Assembly: GCA_944388865.1 (NCBI GenBank)
Contig: CALXKM010000002.1
Span: 1 to 64,000, forward strand
Length of the DNA stretch: 64,000 bases
Source of the DNA: an uncultured Duodenibacillus sp.
GTDB taxonomy: Bacteria > Pseudomonadota > Gammaproteobacteria > Burkholderiales > Burkholderiaceae_F
Reading direction: 5' to 3'
The notes beneath the pieces were generated by a model that had not been told where the DNA came from, did not search any database, and was given only the letters and a program-made list of their open reading frames with translations. Below are positions 16,527 to 25,996 of the stretch, piece after piece; positions within the stretch are counted from its first letter, which is position 1; the number at the start of each line of letters is the position of its first letter. The translations under genes and the position numbers were made by a program.

Positions 16527-18866
16527 TCAGGCTTGACTGCCGGGACTTTTCGTGACGTGAAGCGCCTGCAGAATGCGTGCTGCGCGCGTCACGGTCGGTT
16601 TTTCGGCTGAGGACTGCGTCGGCAACTGGTCGTCGAAATTTTCTTTGGCGGCTCGATCGCACAGGTCGTTGAGCTCCTTTTGCAAAACAGACACGATGCT
16701 GTAGCGATTGACAAGTTCTCGAGCAAACTGCAGGAACGAGAGATAAAGCTCGCAGCCGCGCATCGAAATGTTTTCAGAAGAAATGGAGGTCAACAGCTCT
16801 TCCTGCATGCGGTCGATTTCCTGCACCAGATCGTTGCCGTTTAACTTGATGGTTTCAAGTGCGTGGCGACCTTCGCTGCCGCGCGCGAGCTTTTGAAGTT
16901 CCGAAGCAAGCTTCAAAAGATTGGCTTTGAGTTTGCCGTGATAAACGCGGTGACGGTTGGCTACGTGATCTTTGGAAACGGTGGTCAGTCTCTGCAGGTT
17001 GCGGCCGACTTCACGCATATTGGTGTAGGCGCGGTAGAAGCAGTAGCGAGCGTCCCGATCAAGCTTGCTGTCGGAGGTGCGCTGCTGGGCCATGTTGTAG
17101 TAGATGCTGCGCTCTTCGCTGAGGGTATCAAAAAGCGAGGTGGCATCTGTTTTGAGCCTTCTCAGAGAGCTTTCGTTGTCGGCAAGAAACGATTTGACCG
17201 TGGCTTCAAAGAGGTCAACCGTGCGGCTCAAGTGCGGGCCCACTGTGGTGTTGATGGCATTTCTGACAGAGTCGTGATCGTCGCCCTGAAAAATGAGCGG
17301 CGTGTCCTTTTGCTTGCCTGAGGACAGAAAGTTCGACCGAATCAGAAGCGTCAGGGCAAACAGCATCAGAGCACAGGCCATGTAGTCGCCCCCCATCATG
17401 ACCAAGCAGCAGGTGATGGCGGCGAACGTGAGTGCTGTAATGGCTGTGAGGAACCATCCGCTGATGACCGTCAGCACGCCAGAGATGCGATAAACGGCAG
17501 TTTCGCGGTCCCATGCGCCGTCGGCAAAGCTCGAGCCCATGGCAACCATGAAGGTGACGTAGGTGGTCGACAGGGGCAGCTTGAGACTCGTGGCCGACGC
17601 GATGAGAATCGAGCTCAGCACAAGATTGATGGAAGCGCGCACGTAGTCAAACGGAAGGACGGGCTCATCGCGCTTAAGTTTTCTGGGCTTAAAGCGCCCT
17701 CTGAGCGTGACCTGAAGCCGCATCGGGATGATTTGACGCACAATGCGCCCGAGCGTCATGGAGCTTCTTACAATCATGCGTCCCGGCACGGAGCTGCCGA
17801 ACTGCTCGTGTTCGCCTGATTGGCTCGAAGAAAGATTCAAGGACGTTTGAACAACGCGGTGCGCTTTTTTGCTGAACCATAGCGTTGCGACCATGATGAG
17901 GCCAGAAATGAGCAAAAAGATGGTCGGTGCCGTTGATCCTCTTGAAAGGCTTTCCATCATGTAGGAGGATGGGTCGCTGCCGTTGGCCATGAAGTCGCGC
18001 ACGGCATCCCAGGCAGCAAGCGGCACGCCGACGAAGTTCACCAGGTCGTTGCCTGCAAAGGCAAAAGCCAAAGCGAACGTGCCGCTCAAGATGATGATGC
18101 GAAAGACATTGACGTTGCAAAGCAGAATCAGCGCTTGGAAAATGAGGCTTAGCGCAACGAAAAGCACCAGCACAATGGATAGCGTGTGCGCATCAATCCA
18201 GGAAATCCACTCAGGGCGCATGAAGCTTGCGCCCTTGGCGCCCTTCATGACCAGAAAGTAAAAGATGGCCGTGATGGCAAAGCCGCCGTAGATGCCGCCG
18301 ATGCGGCGATACATTTTTTCAAAGTGAAAGGTAAAGATCAGGCGGGCGATGTACTGCACCACGGTGCCTGAGACGAATGCCACCACGACCGAGATCAAGA
18401 TGCCGGAAATGATGGTAAGCGACTTGGCAGTGTTGATGTAGTCTGCGACGGCGGCAAAGCTGCCCGAGCTGATGTAGATCTTATAGACGGCCGCAGCAAG
18501 TGCGCTTCCCAAGAGCTCAAAGACGATCGACACCGTGGTCGAAGTCGGCAGCCCCAGAGAATTGAAGGCATCCAGAAGCAAAACGTCTGCAATCATCACG
18601 GCAAAGAAGATCACCATGATTTCTGAAAACGTAAACATCTGGGGGTGAAAAACGCCGGATCGGGCGATTTCCATCATGCCCGAAGAAAATGTGGCGCCCA
18701 GCAACACGCCTAAGCTCGCCACCCACATCGTCGTTCGAAACGAAGAGATGCGGCAGCCTAGGGCGGAATTGAGAAAATTGACGGCGTCGTTGCTGACGCC
18801 TACGAAGAGGTCAAAACAGGCCAGCACGGCTAAAAAGCCGAGCACAACCAGATAAAAGTCAACCAT
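16527..18866 (-). CDS. Inorganic phosphate transporter (PiT family) with C-terminal PhoU-like helical domain
   Basis: A 779-residue protein. The N-terminal part is a PiT-type cation-coupled phosphate permease with repeated signatures GVSNDAVNFLNSALGCR near 20 and FAFAGNDLVNFVGVPLAAWD near 275, the paired GxNDxxN-type motifs of the family. Many helices continue to about residue 560. The last 220 residues (from about 550) are hydrophilic and helical, resembling PhoU-like regulatory domains (FEATVKSFLADNESSLRRLK). The start at 18866 is chosen over a TTG 105 nt upstream because it opens directly on the first helix and leaves the Pho-box repeats outside the gene. The 5' leader would then be very short and without a clear ribosome-binding site. 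Confidence 0.85.
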   Translation of the reverse strand: MVDFYLVVLGFLAVLACFDLFVGVSNDAVNFLNSALGCRISSFRTTMWVASLGVLLGATFSSGMMEIARSGVFHPQMFTFSEIMVIFFAVMIADVLLLDAFNSLGLPTSTTVSIVFELLGSALAAAVYKIYISSGSFAAVADYINTAKSLTIISGILISVVVAFVSGTVVQYIARLIFTFHFEKMYRRIGGIYGGFAITAIFYFLVMKGAKGASFMRPEWISWIDAHTLSIVLVLFVALSLIFQALILLCNVNVFRIIILSGTFALAFAFAGNDLVNFVGVPLAAWDAVRDFMANGSDPSSYMMESLSRGSTAPTIFLLISGLIMVATLWFSKKAHRVVQTSLNLSSSQSGEHEQFGSSVPGRMIVRSSMTLGRIVRQIIPMRLQVTLRGRFKPRKLKRDEPVLPFDYVRASINLVLSSILIASATSLKLPLSTTYVTFMVAMGSSFADGAWDRETAVYRISGVLTVISGWFLTAITALTFAAITCCLVMMGGDYMACALMLFALTLLIRSNFLSSGKQKDTPLIFQGDDHDSVRNAINTTVGPHLSRTVDLFEATVKSFLADNESSLRRLKTDATSLFDTLSEERSIYYNMAQQRTSDSKLDRDARYCFYRAYTNMREVGRNLQRLTTVSKDHVANRHRVYHGKLKANLLKLASELQKLARGSEGRHALETIKLNGNDLVQEIDRMQEELLTSISSENISMRGCELYLSFLQFARELVNRYSIVSVLQKELNDLCDRAAKENFDDQLPTQSSAEKPTVTRAARILQALHVTKSPGSQA

Positions 18867-18883
18867 TTGAGCACACGGGTTGT

Positions 18884-18938
18884 AATTATGAAGAATGTGT
18901 GACAAGTCTGACCGTGGTTTATGACAAAACGATGACAC
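18884..18938 (-). promoter_or_regulatory. Tandem Pho-box-like repeats upstream of the phosphate transporter
   Basis: Reading the minus strand from 18938, five contiguous 11-mers follow one another: GTGTCATCGTT, TTGTCATAAAC, CACGGTCAGAC, TTGTCACACAT, TCTTCATAATT. The PhoB box is built of 11-bp units of CTGTCAT plus four AT-rich bases. Units 1 and 2 fit best, unit 4 well, and units 3 and 5 weakly. A CATAAT -10-like hexamer lies in the last unit, about 20 nt before the ATG. This supports phosphate-starvation control of the transporter. Confidence 0.65.
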
Positions 18939-19073
18939 GGGGTGTAAAAAATTGCTCGGGAAGCGCCGCAAATCAAGGCTTTCGCGGTTTTAATACAGAT
19001 GTCATCTTTGTTTCAATGGGAAAACTTTGATTGATCTAACTTTTCCAAAGAGGATTAGTGAGGTGCGAAAAAA

Positions 19074-19108
19074 TGAAAAAAAGCACCCTGAGTTTTCTCT
19101 GAGTGCTT
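19074..19108 (-). terminator. Terminator downstream of the YhbY-like gene
   Basis: On the minus strand AAGCACTCAGAG pairs with CTCAGGGTGCTT (11 of 12 pairs) around a 4-nt loop, then TTTTTTT-rich sequence. It begins 31 nt after the YhbY-like stop codon. Confidence 0.8.
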
Positions 19109-19138
19109 TGCTTGTCGAGCTTTGACAAAGACTTGAAG

Positions 19139-19636
19139 TTAGGAAAGCGCTGCCTTTTTTGTCGTTCTCTTCGGACGTTTTCTTGCGCTTGTCACACGCG
19201 GTTTGGTTGATTTTGCAGATGCTTTGCCTGAAGCTTTGTGCGTACCCGAAATTTTTTTCTTCGGATCGGCGGAAGGTTTTTTCATGCCGCGGGCGCCGGG
19301 ATCGGCCTTAGCCATTAAAATGGCGCTTTGCGTTTCGGTTTTCGAGGGCTTTTTGTCTTCATCCTGCGGTCTGTAGAAGACGAGCATTTTTCCGATCGCC
19401 TGAATGCGAGCTGCCTGCAGCTGATCGGCAATGTGAAGATAGATTTCTGCGCGTTCTTCGCGATCGTCTCCTGCGACATGCACTTTGACGAGGCCGTGAT
19501 CGGAGAGCGCCCGGTCGATTTCTTTCATGACGGCCGCGGTCAGCCCCTTTTCGCCAATCAAAACACCGGGCTGCAAGTGGTGCGCCTGCGCGCGCATTTC
19601 CAGCCGCACGCTGCGCTCTAAAATGAGTTCAGCCAT
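19139..19636 (-). CDS. YhbY-type CRM-domain RNA-binding protein with basic C-terminal tail
   Basis: A 165-residue protein whose first 95 residues form a CRM domain as in YhbY, a pre-50S ribosome-associated RNA-binding protein. Motifs are LRMRAQAHHLQP-like LEMRAQAHHLQPGVLIGEKG near 12 and the conserved ADQLQAARIQAIGKMLVFYR near 70. The remaining 65 residues are Lys/Ser/Arg-rich and low complexity, longer than E. coli YhbY (about 97 residues). It is transcribed divergently from rlmE, another 50S assembly factor, across a 92-nt gap, an arrangement common in proteobacteria. Confidence 0.88.
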   Translation of the reverse strand: MAELILERSVRLEMRAQAHHLQPGVLIGEKGLTAAVMKEIDRALSDHGLVKVHVAGDDREERAEIYLHIADQLQAARIQAIGKMLVFYRPQDEDKKPSKTETQSAILMAKADPGARGMKKPSADPKKKISGTHKASGKASAKSTKPRVTSARKRPKRTTKKAALS

Positions 19637-19728
19637 AAATAAAAATGTTTTTTCTCTAAAGAGTGGTGATGCGTGAAGCGTTTGCCGGAAACGGCAAACA
19701 AAAATAAGCCCGCTATTGTACTTGAGTT

Positions 19729-20382
19729 ATGCCTAAGTCATTGAAAAAACTTCGCTCGAACCGAGCTTGGATCGAGCGCCACATCAACGATCCTTTCGTC
19801 AAGAAGTCCCGTGCGGAGGGATATCGCGCGCGTTCGGTTTATAAACTCACTGAACTCGATGACAAGGAACATCTTTTTGCTCCGGGAATGACGGTGGTGG
19901 ATTTGGGCAGCGCCCCAGGCAGCTGGACGCAGATCGTCCGAGAGCGTCTATCGGACAAAGACGGTGTTCTCAAGGGGCGCGTCATCGCCATGGACATTCT
20001 TCCCATGGAGCCCGTTGACGGCGCGATTTTTCTTCAGGGGGACTTTCGTGAGCAGGAAGTGGCCGACAAGCTTTCTGAAATTCTTGCCGGCGACAAGGTC
20101 GATGTGGTCATCAGCGATATGGCGCCTAATTTGTCCGGCGTTGCCATGGTTGATGCGGGGGCAAGCCTGCTTTTAAACGAGTTGGCGCTTGAATTCGCTT
20201 TGGAGCATCTCAAGCCATCGGGCGTGTTTGTAACAAAGGCTTTTCAGGGTTCGGGCTATTCGCAGTTTATCGAAGCCTGCAAGAAAAGCTTTAAGAGCGT
20301 TGCACAGCGCAAGCCCGAGGCAAGCCGAGGGTCGAGCGCGGAAATGTATGTGGTTGCGCGCGGACTTAAAGCTCCCAAGTAA
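19729..20382 (+). CDS. rlmE: 23S rRNA (uridine-2'-O-)-methyltransferase
   Basis: A 217-residue RrmJ/FtsJ that 2'-O-methylates the A-loop uridine of 23S rRNA in the 50S subunit. The SAM motif VVDLGSAPGSWTQIV lies near 62, the catalytic Asp in VVISDMAPNLSG near 126, and FVTKAFQGSGYSQF (catalytic Lys) near 166. A C-terminal EASRGSSAEMYVVARG carries the catalytic Glu near 205, so the K-D-K-E tetrad is intact. It precedes ftsH, the usual rrmJ-ftsH order, but a terminator-like hairpin lies between. Confidence 0.95.
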   Translation: MPKSLKKLRSNRAWIERHINDPFVKKSRAEGYRARSVYKLTELDDKEHLFAPGMTVVDLGSAPGSWTQIVRERLSDKDGVLKGRVIAMDILPMEPVDGAIFLQGDFREQEVADKLSEILAGDKVDVVISDMAPNLSGVAMVDAGASLLLNELALEFALEHLKPSGVFVTKAFQGSGYSQFIEACKKSFKSVAQRKPEASRGSSAEMYVVARGLKAPK

Positions 20383-20464
20383 CCGTTGTTAACCAAAATA
20401 GCGGGTAAACCACAAGACAAAACGCGTGTTTTTCTATAGGCTTACTCTGCTAGTTTGTCTGTGT

Positions 20465-20497
20465 GCCCCGGCCGGCCGCATCGGCGGGCTTTTTTTG
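20465..20497 (+). terminator. Probable terminator between rlmE and ftsH
   Basis: GC-rich imperfect stem (GCCC/GGGC plus GCC/GGC with a small internal loop) followed by a run of seven to eight T. The stem is short, so strength is uncertain; ftsH may still be partly co-transcribed with rlmE. Confidence 0.5.
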
Positions 20498-20547
20498 AGG
20501 CGGGCGGCAAGCAAAGAATTTGAGTCAGTGATCGAGAGGATAGTATC

Positions 20548-22740
20548 TTGGACAACAGGATGATCGGCCGCATTGCGGTCTGGGTCTTGATAGCGTTTGT
20601 TTTGTTTACGGTGTTTCAGCAGTTTGACGGTCAGCGCGAAGCCGCTGGTCCCGTTGATCAGACGAGCTACACCCAGTTTATGACCGATGCCAAGGCAGGC
20701 AAAATTCGCCGCGTCGATGTGCAGGGTCGAAAGATTACGGTGACGCCTGTTGAGGGCGCGACTTATACCATCACCAGTCCCGGCGATTTGTGGATGGTTG
20801 ACGATTTAAGAAAGAACGGCGTGCAGGTCTACGGAAAGGCTGAGGAAGAGCCGTCCTTTTTGCAGACGATTCTCGTGAGCTGGTTCCCGATGCTGCTTTT
20901 GATCGGCGTGTGGATTTTCTTCATGCGGCAAATGCAAGGCGGCAAGAGCGGAGCGTTTACATTCGGCAAGAGCAAGGCACGAATGCTTGACGACACAAGC
21001 AACAAGGTGCGCTTTGCCGATGTGGCCGGTTGCGACGAAGCCAAGGAAGACGTGCAGGAAGTGGTGGACTTTCTGCGTGATCCGTCCAAGTTCCAGCGTC
21101 TGGGCGGGCATATTCCGCGCGGCATTTTGCTGGTAGGCGCTCCCGGCACCGGCAAGACGCTTCTTGCCAAGGCAATTGCAGGCGAAGCAGGCGTGCCCTT
21201 TTTCTCGATTTCGGGCTCGGACTTTGTGGAAATGTTCGTGGGCGTGGGCGCTGCGCGCGTACGCGATATGTTTGAAAACGCCAAGAAAAATGCTCCCTGC
21301 ATTATCTTTATTGATGAAATTGACGCCGTGGGTCGTCAGCGCGGCGCAGGACTTGGCGGCGGCAACGATGAGCGTGAGCAGACCCTCAACCAGATGCTCG
21401 TTGAAATGGACGGTTTTGAGACTGGCTCCAACGTGATTGTGATTGCAGCAACCAACCGTCCCGATGTGCTTGATCCCGCTTTAATGCGACCGGGCCGCTT
21501 TGATCGTCAGGTCGTGGTGCCTTTGCCCGATATCCGCGGTCGTGAACAGATTCTCAATGTGCACATGAAAAAGGTGCCGTTGGGCGTAGATGTTAAGGCC
21601 GATGTTCTTGCCCGCGGCACCCCGGGATTTTCCGGCGCTGATTTGGCTAATCTTGTCAATGAGGCTGCGCTGTTTGCAGCACGCCGCAATGGCCGCGTGG
21701 TCGAAATGGCTGACTTTGAACTTGCCAAGGACAAGATCATGATGGGAGCCGAACGCAAGTCGATGGTGATGACCGAAGATGAGCGCAGAAATACGGCGTA
21801 TCACGAATCGGGTCACGCATTGGTGGCCAAACTGCTTCCTAAGTCCGATCCCGTGCACAAAGTGACGATCATTCCGCGCGGCAGAGCGCTTGGCGTTACC
21901 ATGCAGCTGCCTGAAGTTGACCGTTATGCATATGACCGCGAGTATCTTCTGACGCGCATTGCCATTCTCTTTGGCGGGCGCATTGCTGAAGAAGTCTTCA
22001 TGCATCAGATGACGACGGGTGCGAGCAACGACTTTGAACGGGCAACGCAGATGGCTCGCGATATGGTCACTCGCTACGGCATGAGCGACAAGTTGGGCGT
22101 CATGGTCTACGCCGAAAACGAGGGCGAGGTATTTCTTGGCCGCTCGGTGACGAAGACCACGCACATTTCTGAAAAGACCATGCAGGCTGTCGATGCTGAA
22201 ATTCGCAGCATTCTCGAAGAGCAGTATCGCAGAGCCCGCAAGCTCATTGAGGACAATGCCGACAAAATGCATGCGATGGCGCATGCGCTGCTTGAGTGGG
22301 AGACCATTGACGGCGAGCAGATTGACGATATTCTCGCCGGCCGCGCTCCGCGCCCGCCTAAGACTCCCGGAAGCGCTGCGCCTGCTTCATCGGCAGCGGC
22401 TCAGGCTCAGGCGGCATCGCAGCCTCAGGCTTCTGCCGCTGATCTTCGTGAGGAAATTAAGGCTGAGGTGAAGGCCGAGATGCGGGCTGAATTAAAGGCA
22501 GCCGAAAATTCCGAATCGGCACCCGCCGCAAAGCCAAAGCGTACGCGCCGCGCTGTCAAGACAGCTGAAGCCAAGGCCTCAACGGCAAAGGCTGAGCAGG
22601 TTCAGACCGATGCTTCAGCAAAGTCTCAGGAAGAAAAGCTCGATCAGAAGCAAGCCGAAGAAAAGGAAGTGCCGGCCGAAGCTAAACCCAAGTCGGAAGC
22701 CAAAGCAGAGAGCAAAAAAGATGACGTGCAAGCTTCTTGA
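20548..22740 (+). CDS. ftsH: ATP-dependent zinc metalloprotease FtsH with long Ala/Lys/Glu-rich tail
   Basis: A 730-residue membrane-bound AAA+ protease that degrades unstable or misassembled proteins such as LpxC and SecY. Two transmembrane helices flank a periplasmic region (near 8-24 and 107-126). The AAA domain has Walker A GAPGTGKT near 197, Walker [12 protein letters not shown] near 253 and [18 protein letters not shown] near 314. The zinc site is HESGHALV near 418. From about 605 to the end runs a low-complexity Ala/Lys/Glu/Pro-rich tail of about 120 residues, much longer than in E. coli FtsH (about 644 total). The start is TTG at 20548 with GAGAGGA upstream; an ATG at 20560 is the alternative. 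Confidence 0.96.
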   Translation: MDNRMIGRIAVWVLIAFVLFTVFQQFDGQREAAGPVDQTSYTQFMTDAKAGKIRRVDVQGRKITVTPVEGATYTITSPGDLWMVDDLRKNGVQVYGKAEEEPSFLQTILVSWFPMLLLIGVWIFFMRQMQGGKSGAFTFGKSKARMLDDTSNKVRFADVAGCDEAKEDVQEVVDFLRDPSKFQRLGGHIPRGILLVGAPGTGKTLLAKAIAGEAGVPFFSISGSDFVEMFVGVGAARVRDMFENAKKNAPCIIFIDEIDAVGRQRGAGLGGGNDEREQTLNQMLVEMDGFETGSNVIVIAATNRPDVLDPALMRPGRFDRQVVVPLPDIRGREQILNVHMKKVPLGVDVKADVLARGTPGFSGADLANLVNEAALFAARRNGRVVEMADFELAKDKIMMGAERKSMVMTEDERRNTAYHESGHALVAKLLPKSDPVHKVTIIPRGRALGVTMQLPEVDRYAYDREYLLTRIAILFGGRIAEEVFMHQMTTGASNDFERATQMARDMVTRYGMSDKLGVMVYAENEGEVFLGRSVTKTTHISEKTMQAVDAEIRSILEEQYRRARKLIEDNADKMHAMAHALLEWETIDGEQIDDILAGRAPRPPKTPGSAAPASSAAAQAQAASQPQASAADLREEIKAEVKAEMRAELKAAENSESAPAAKPKRTRRAVKTAEAKASTAKAEQVQTDASAKSQEEKLDQKQAEEKEVPAEAKPKSEAKAESKKDDVQAS

Positions 22741-22796
22741 TCTGTTGCCCAAAAGACAGCAGGAAGAACAACTTCTGTAGGTTTGAGTGCAAATAT

Positions 22797-22838
22797 CGGG
22801 TGGAAGAAGATAAATAACCTCTTCCGCCCGTTCTTTTT
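22797..22838 (+). terminator. Intrinsic terminator of ftsH
   Basis: An 11-bp stem (CGGGTGGAAGA at 22797-22807 with TCTTCCGCCCG at 22820-22830, one G-U pair) is followed by TTCTTTTT. It separates ftsH from folP, so folP may rely on read-through or its own promoter. Confidence 0.85.
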
Positions 22839-22857
22839 ATAAAGGCCAAGGGTTCCG

Positions 22858-23727
22858 ATGAAAAGAGCTTTGTATTGGCAGTGCGGCAGCAAGCAGCTAA
22901 AACTTGACCGTACGCTCATTATGGGGATTGTCAACGTGACGCCGGACTCGTTTTCCGATGGCGGAAAACACAACGAGGTTGATGCTGCGATTGAATGGGG
23001 ATGTCGTCTGATTCAGGAAGGAGCTGATATTCTCGACGTAGGAGGTGAGTCAACGCGCCCGGGTGCTGCGGAAGTTTCTGTTGAGGAGGAGCTGCAGCGC
23101 GTGATTCCGGTCGTCAAGGCACTGGCCTCTCGTGGTTTTGTTGTGTCGGTTGACACAAGCAAAGCGTTGGTGATGCGCGAAGCGCTTGATGCGGGCGCAT
23201 CAATTCTCAATGATGTGCGCTCCTTTGAGGAAGAAGGCGCATTGGATGTTGCAGCAAACTCTTCAGCGGGTCTTGTGATCATGCATATGTGCGGCACGCC
23301 GAAAACGGGATTTGGACAAATGAACGATGATGGGTATCTAGAAGAAATTGAAGACTACTTAAAAAGGCGCCAAAACGCTTTGCAGACATTGGGCGTGTCA
23401 TCAGATCGCATTTGTTGGGATGCTGGATTTGGCTTTGGAAAAACGGTACGTCAAAATTTTGGGATCTTGGCCAATACGCAAAAGTTTGTGCAAAGCGGTC
23501 AGCCTTATTTGGTAGGCTTGTCGCGAAAATCGTCTCTGGGAGCCGTCACAGGAATTGACGATCCCTGCGAGCGCGTGTCGGCAAGCGTTGCTGGTGCGCT
23601 TTTAGCTGCGGAGCGCGGGGCACAGATTGTTCGCGTGCATGATGTGAAGCTGACAAAACAGGCTTTGGATGTCCTGAATGCCGTAAACAGAATCTGCTGC
23701 GGAAATTCTGAAAATGTCAGTGTTTGA
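22858..23727 (+). CDS. folP: Dihydropteroate synthase
   Basis: A 289-residue TIM-barrel enzyme that joins p-aminobenzoate to dihydropterin pyrophosphate in folate synthesis and is the sulfonamide target. Motifs: GIVNVTPDSFSDGGKH near 22, ILDVGGESTRPGA near 58, SVDTSKALVMREALDAGASI near 97, WDAGFGFGKT near 184 and the C-terminal LVGLSRKSSLG near 218. Length is close to E. coli FolP (282). It follows ftsH, the conserved proteobacterial neighbour, but an AT-rich block intervenes before glmM, the other usual partner. Confidence 0.95.
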   Translation: MKRALYWQCGSKQLKLDRTLIMGIVNVTPDSFSDGGKHNEVDAAIEWGCRLIQEGADILDVGGESTRPGAAEVSVEEELQRVIPVVKALASRGFVVSVDTSKALVMREALDAGASILNDVRSFEEEGALDVAANSSAGLVIMHMCGTPKTGFGQMNDDGYLEEIEDYLKRRQNALQTLGVSSDRICWDAGFGFGKTVRQNFGILANTQKFVQSGQPYLVGLSRKSSLGAVTGIDDPCERVSASVAGALLAAERGAQIVRVHDVKLTKQALDVLNAVNRICCGNSENVSV

Positions 23728-23839
23728 TGAGAATGTTGGATAAGATTAGGCGCAGGGTGTAACTTACGACAAAACGTCATTGCGAAACGAGAACCATCTG
23801 ACGTCTGATGTTGTTTTGAAGCTAGAAAGAGCAAGCCAT

Positions 23840-24940
23840 ATGAGAAAGGCGGATTTTTTAATTGTAGGTTCGGGACTTAGCGGAGCGGTATTTGCTCAGC
23901 AGTGTCGTGAAAGAGGGAAAACGTGCATAGTTGTAGAAAAGAGGAATCATTTGGGCGGAAATGTCTTTACGTCCGAGATCGAGGGGATTCATGTTCATGA
24001 GTACGGGGCGCATATTTTTCATACAAAAAATGAAAAAGTTTGGAGATATATAAATAGATTCGCAAGGTTTAATCACTATATAAATTCTCCAATGGCAGTC
24101 TATCAGGGGAAAATGTACAACTTGCCGTTTAACATGAATACGTTTTATCAACTGTGGCAAGTTAAAACACCTCAAGAGGCTAAGCAGAAGATAATGGAGC
24201 AAAGACAAGCCATTGTTCGTCAGCCAAAAAATCTCGAAGATCAGGCTATTAGTCTGGTAGGAAGAGATGTGTATAACGTTCTAATTAAAGGATACACCGA
24301 AAAACAGTGGGGCAGATCCTGTAGAGAGCTTCCTGCAGAAATTATTCGTCGACTTCCTGTCAGGTTTACGTTTGACAATAATTATTTTAATGATCCTTAT
24401 CAAGGTATTCCGGAAGGCGGGTATACGAGCTTGATAACTAATCTTTTGGAGGGTGTTCAGTGTCATCTGAATGTTGACTTTCTAAAAGAAAGGGAAACGT
24501 TGTCAAAACTTGCTAATAATATTGTTTTTACAGGACCGATTGATGCATTTTTCGATTACTGCTATGGAGCTTTGGAGTACAGATCCGTAAGGTTTGAAAA
24601 AGAGGTTTTGGATTGTGAAAATTATCAAGGAGTTGCTGTTGTAAATTACACAGATAGGTGTGTCCCTTATACGAGAATTATTGAGCATAAGCATTTTGAG
24701 TATGGAACACAGCCGAAAACAGTTATAAGTCGAGAATATCCAGAGGAGTGGAAGAGAGGGGCTGAGCCTTACTATCCTATCAATGATGCAAAAAATTCTG
24801 AACTGTATCAAAAATATGAAAGATTGGCACAAGAGCTCGGGAATGTACATTTTTGTGGCCGGTTGGCAACATACAAATACTATGATATGGATAGGGTTGT
24901 TGATGAGGCTCTAAGCGTGGTTTCAAAATTAAATGTTTAA
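23840..24940 (+). CDS. glf: UDP-galactopyranose mutase
   Basis: A 366-residue flavoenzyme interconverting UDP-galactopyranose and UDP-galactofuranose, the donor for galactofuranose in surface glycans. The FAD-binding motif DFLIVGSGLSGAVFAQQC opens the protein. VVEKRNHLGGNVFTSEIEG near 31, HEYGAHIFHTKNEKVW near 54, the substrate loop YTEKQWGRSCRELP near 153 and the end region VHFCGRLATYKYYDMD near 336 are family hallmarks. The ATG at 23840 is preferred because MRKADF starts the FAD fold; a TTG 60 nt upstream is possible. The sequence is clearly more AT-rich than folP and glmM, suggesting acquisition from elsewhere. Confidence 0.93.
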   Translation: MRKADFLIVGSGLSGAVFAQQCRERGKTCIVVEKRNHLGGNVFTSEIEGIHVHEYGAHIFHTKNEKVWRYINRFARFNHYINSPMAVYQGKMYNLPFNMNTFYQLWQVKTPQEAKQKIMEQRQAIVRQPKNLEDQAISLVGRDVYNVLIKGYTEKQWGRSCRELPAEIIRRLPVRFTFDNNYFNDPYQGIPEGGYTSLITNLLEGVQCHLNVDFLKERETLSKLANNIVFTGPIDAFFDYCYGALEYRSVRFEKEVLDCENYQGVAVVNYTDRCVPYTRIIEHKHFEYGTQPKTVISREYPEEWKRGAEPYYPINDAKNSELYQKYERLAQELGNVHFCGRLATYKYYDMDRVVDEALSVVSKLNV

Positions 24941-24951
24941 AAGGTGACAAA

Positions 24952-25947
24952 ATGGATGGGGTTGTTGGCTCTCCTTTGGTCAGCATAGTTGTTCCATGTT
25001 TTAATGTAGAAAGATTTGTTGCTGAGTGTTTGGATTCTATTTTGAAACAGACGTACGAAAACATAGAGATAATATGTGTAAACGATGGGAGTCAAGATGG
25101 TACTCTAGGTATTATCAATTCATTCGCAAAGCAAGACTCTAGAATTATTGTAATAGATAAAACTAATTCTGGTTGCGGGGCGTCTGTAAATTTGGGACTT
25201 TCGCGAGCAAAAGGAAAGTATGTTGGAATAGTAGAGAGCGATGATTATGTTGATCCTGATATGCTCGAGGTGATGGTTGGCGCGGCGGAAACTTGTAGTC
25301 TGGAGATGGTTAAGGCTGGTTTTTATATTACTTATAAAACTTATGAGGAAGAGAAGTGGGTTCTGCGTGCCCCTGAAAACAAAGTGTTTTCCTCGACCGA
25401 GGAAGAAGGGATTTTTTTCGAGCAACCGGCTATCTGGTCTGGATTGTATTTAAAGAGTTTTTTGCTAGAGAATGGCATCAAGTTTTTAGAGACTCCGGGT
25501 GCCAGCTACCAAGATACGAGTTTCAATTTCAAGTGTAATCTTATGTGTAAGCGCTGCATGGTTTTGCATAAATGTTTTTTACATTATAGGCAGCATGAGC
25601 AAAATAGTATTAAGAGTGGCGGAAAGGTTTATGCAATTTGTGATGAGTATGATGAGATTGTGAATTATGCGAAGAGAAAAAATAAATTTTCTGATTTTGA
25701 GAAGGGTATAATATTGGCATTATTAATGGGTGGTTATAAGTGGAATTTTCAACGTTTGCCATGGGGGAAGGAAAAAGTCAATTTTGTAAATCGGTGGTCT
25801 TTGGATTTAAAAAGATTGAAGGGTGAGGGGGTAATGCCTAATGAAAGGTTGGGCAGTAAGAAAAAATTAGATTATAAAACGATTTTGCATTTTCCTTCTT
25901 TGTATGTTCTGAGATATAGAATTAAAGATTTGTGTAGAAGATCGTGA
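24952..25947 (+). CDS. Family 2 glycosyltransferase
   Basis: A 331-residue GT-A fold glycosyltransferase. The N-terminal VSIVVPCFNVERFVAECLDS near 8 is the usual GT2 opening. IICVNDGSQDGT near 42 and the DXD-type ESDDYVDPDML near 97 bind the nucleotide sugar. It lies 11 nt after glf, shares its AT-rich composition, and probably forms one unit with it, so transfer of galactofuranose or a sugar next to it is plausible but unproven. There are no transmembrane helices of note. C-terminal residues are Lys/Arg-rich. Confidence 0.88.
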   Translation: MDGVVGSPLVSIVVPCFNVERFVAECLDSILKQTYENIEIICVNDGSQDGTLGIINSFAKQDSRIIVIDKTNSGCGASVNLGLSRAKGKYVGIVESDDYVDPDMLEVMVGAAETCSLEMVKAGFYITYKTYEEEKWVLRAPENKVFSSTEEEGIFFEQPAIWSGLYLKSFLLENGIKFLETPGASYQDTSFNFKCNLMCKRCMVLHKCFLHYRQHEQNSIKSGGKVYAICDEYDEIVNYAKRKNKFSDFEKGIILALLMGGYKWNFQRLPWGKEKVNFVNRWSLDLKRLKGEGVMPNERLGSKKKLDYKTILHFPSLYVLRYRIKDLCRRS

Positions 25948-25996
25948 GATTTTTGGATATTGAATATTTGTAATTTAAAACTAGTAGGAATGTAAT

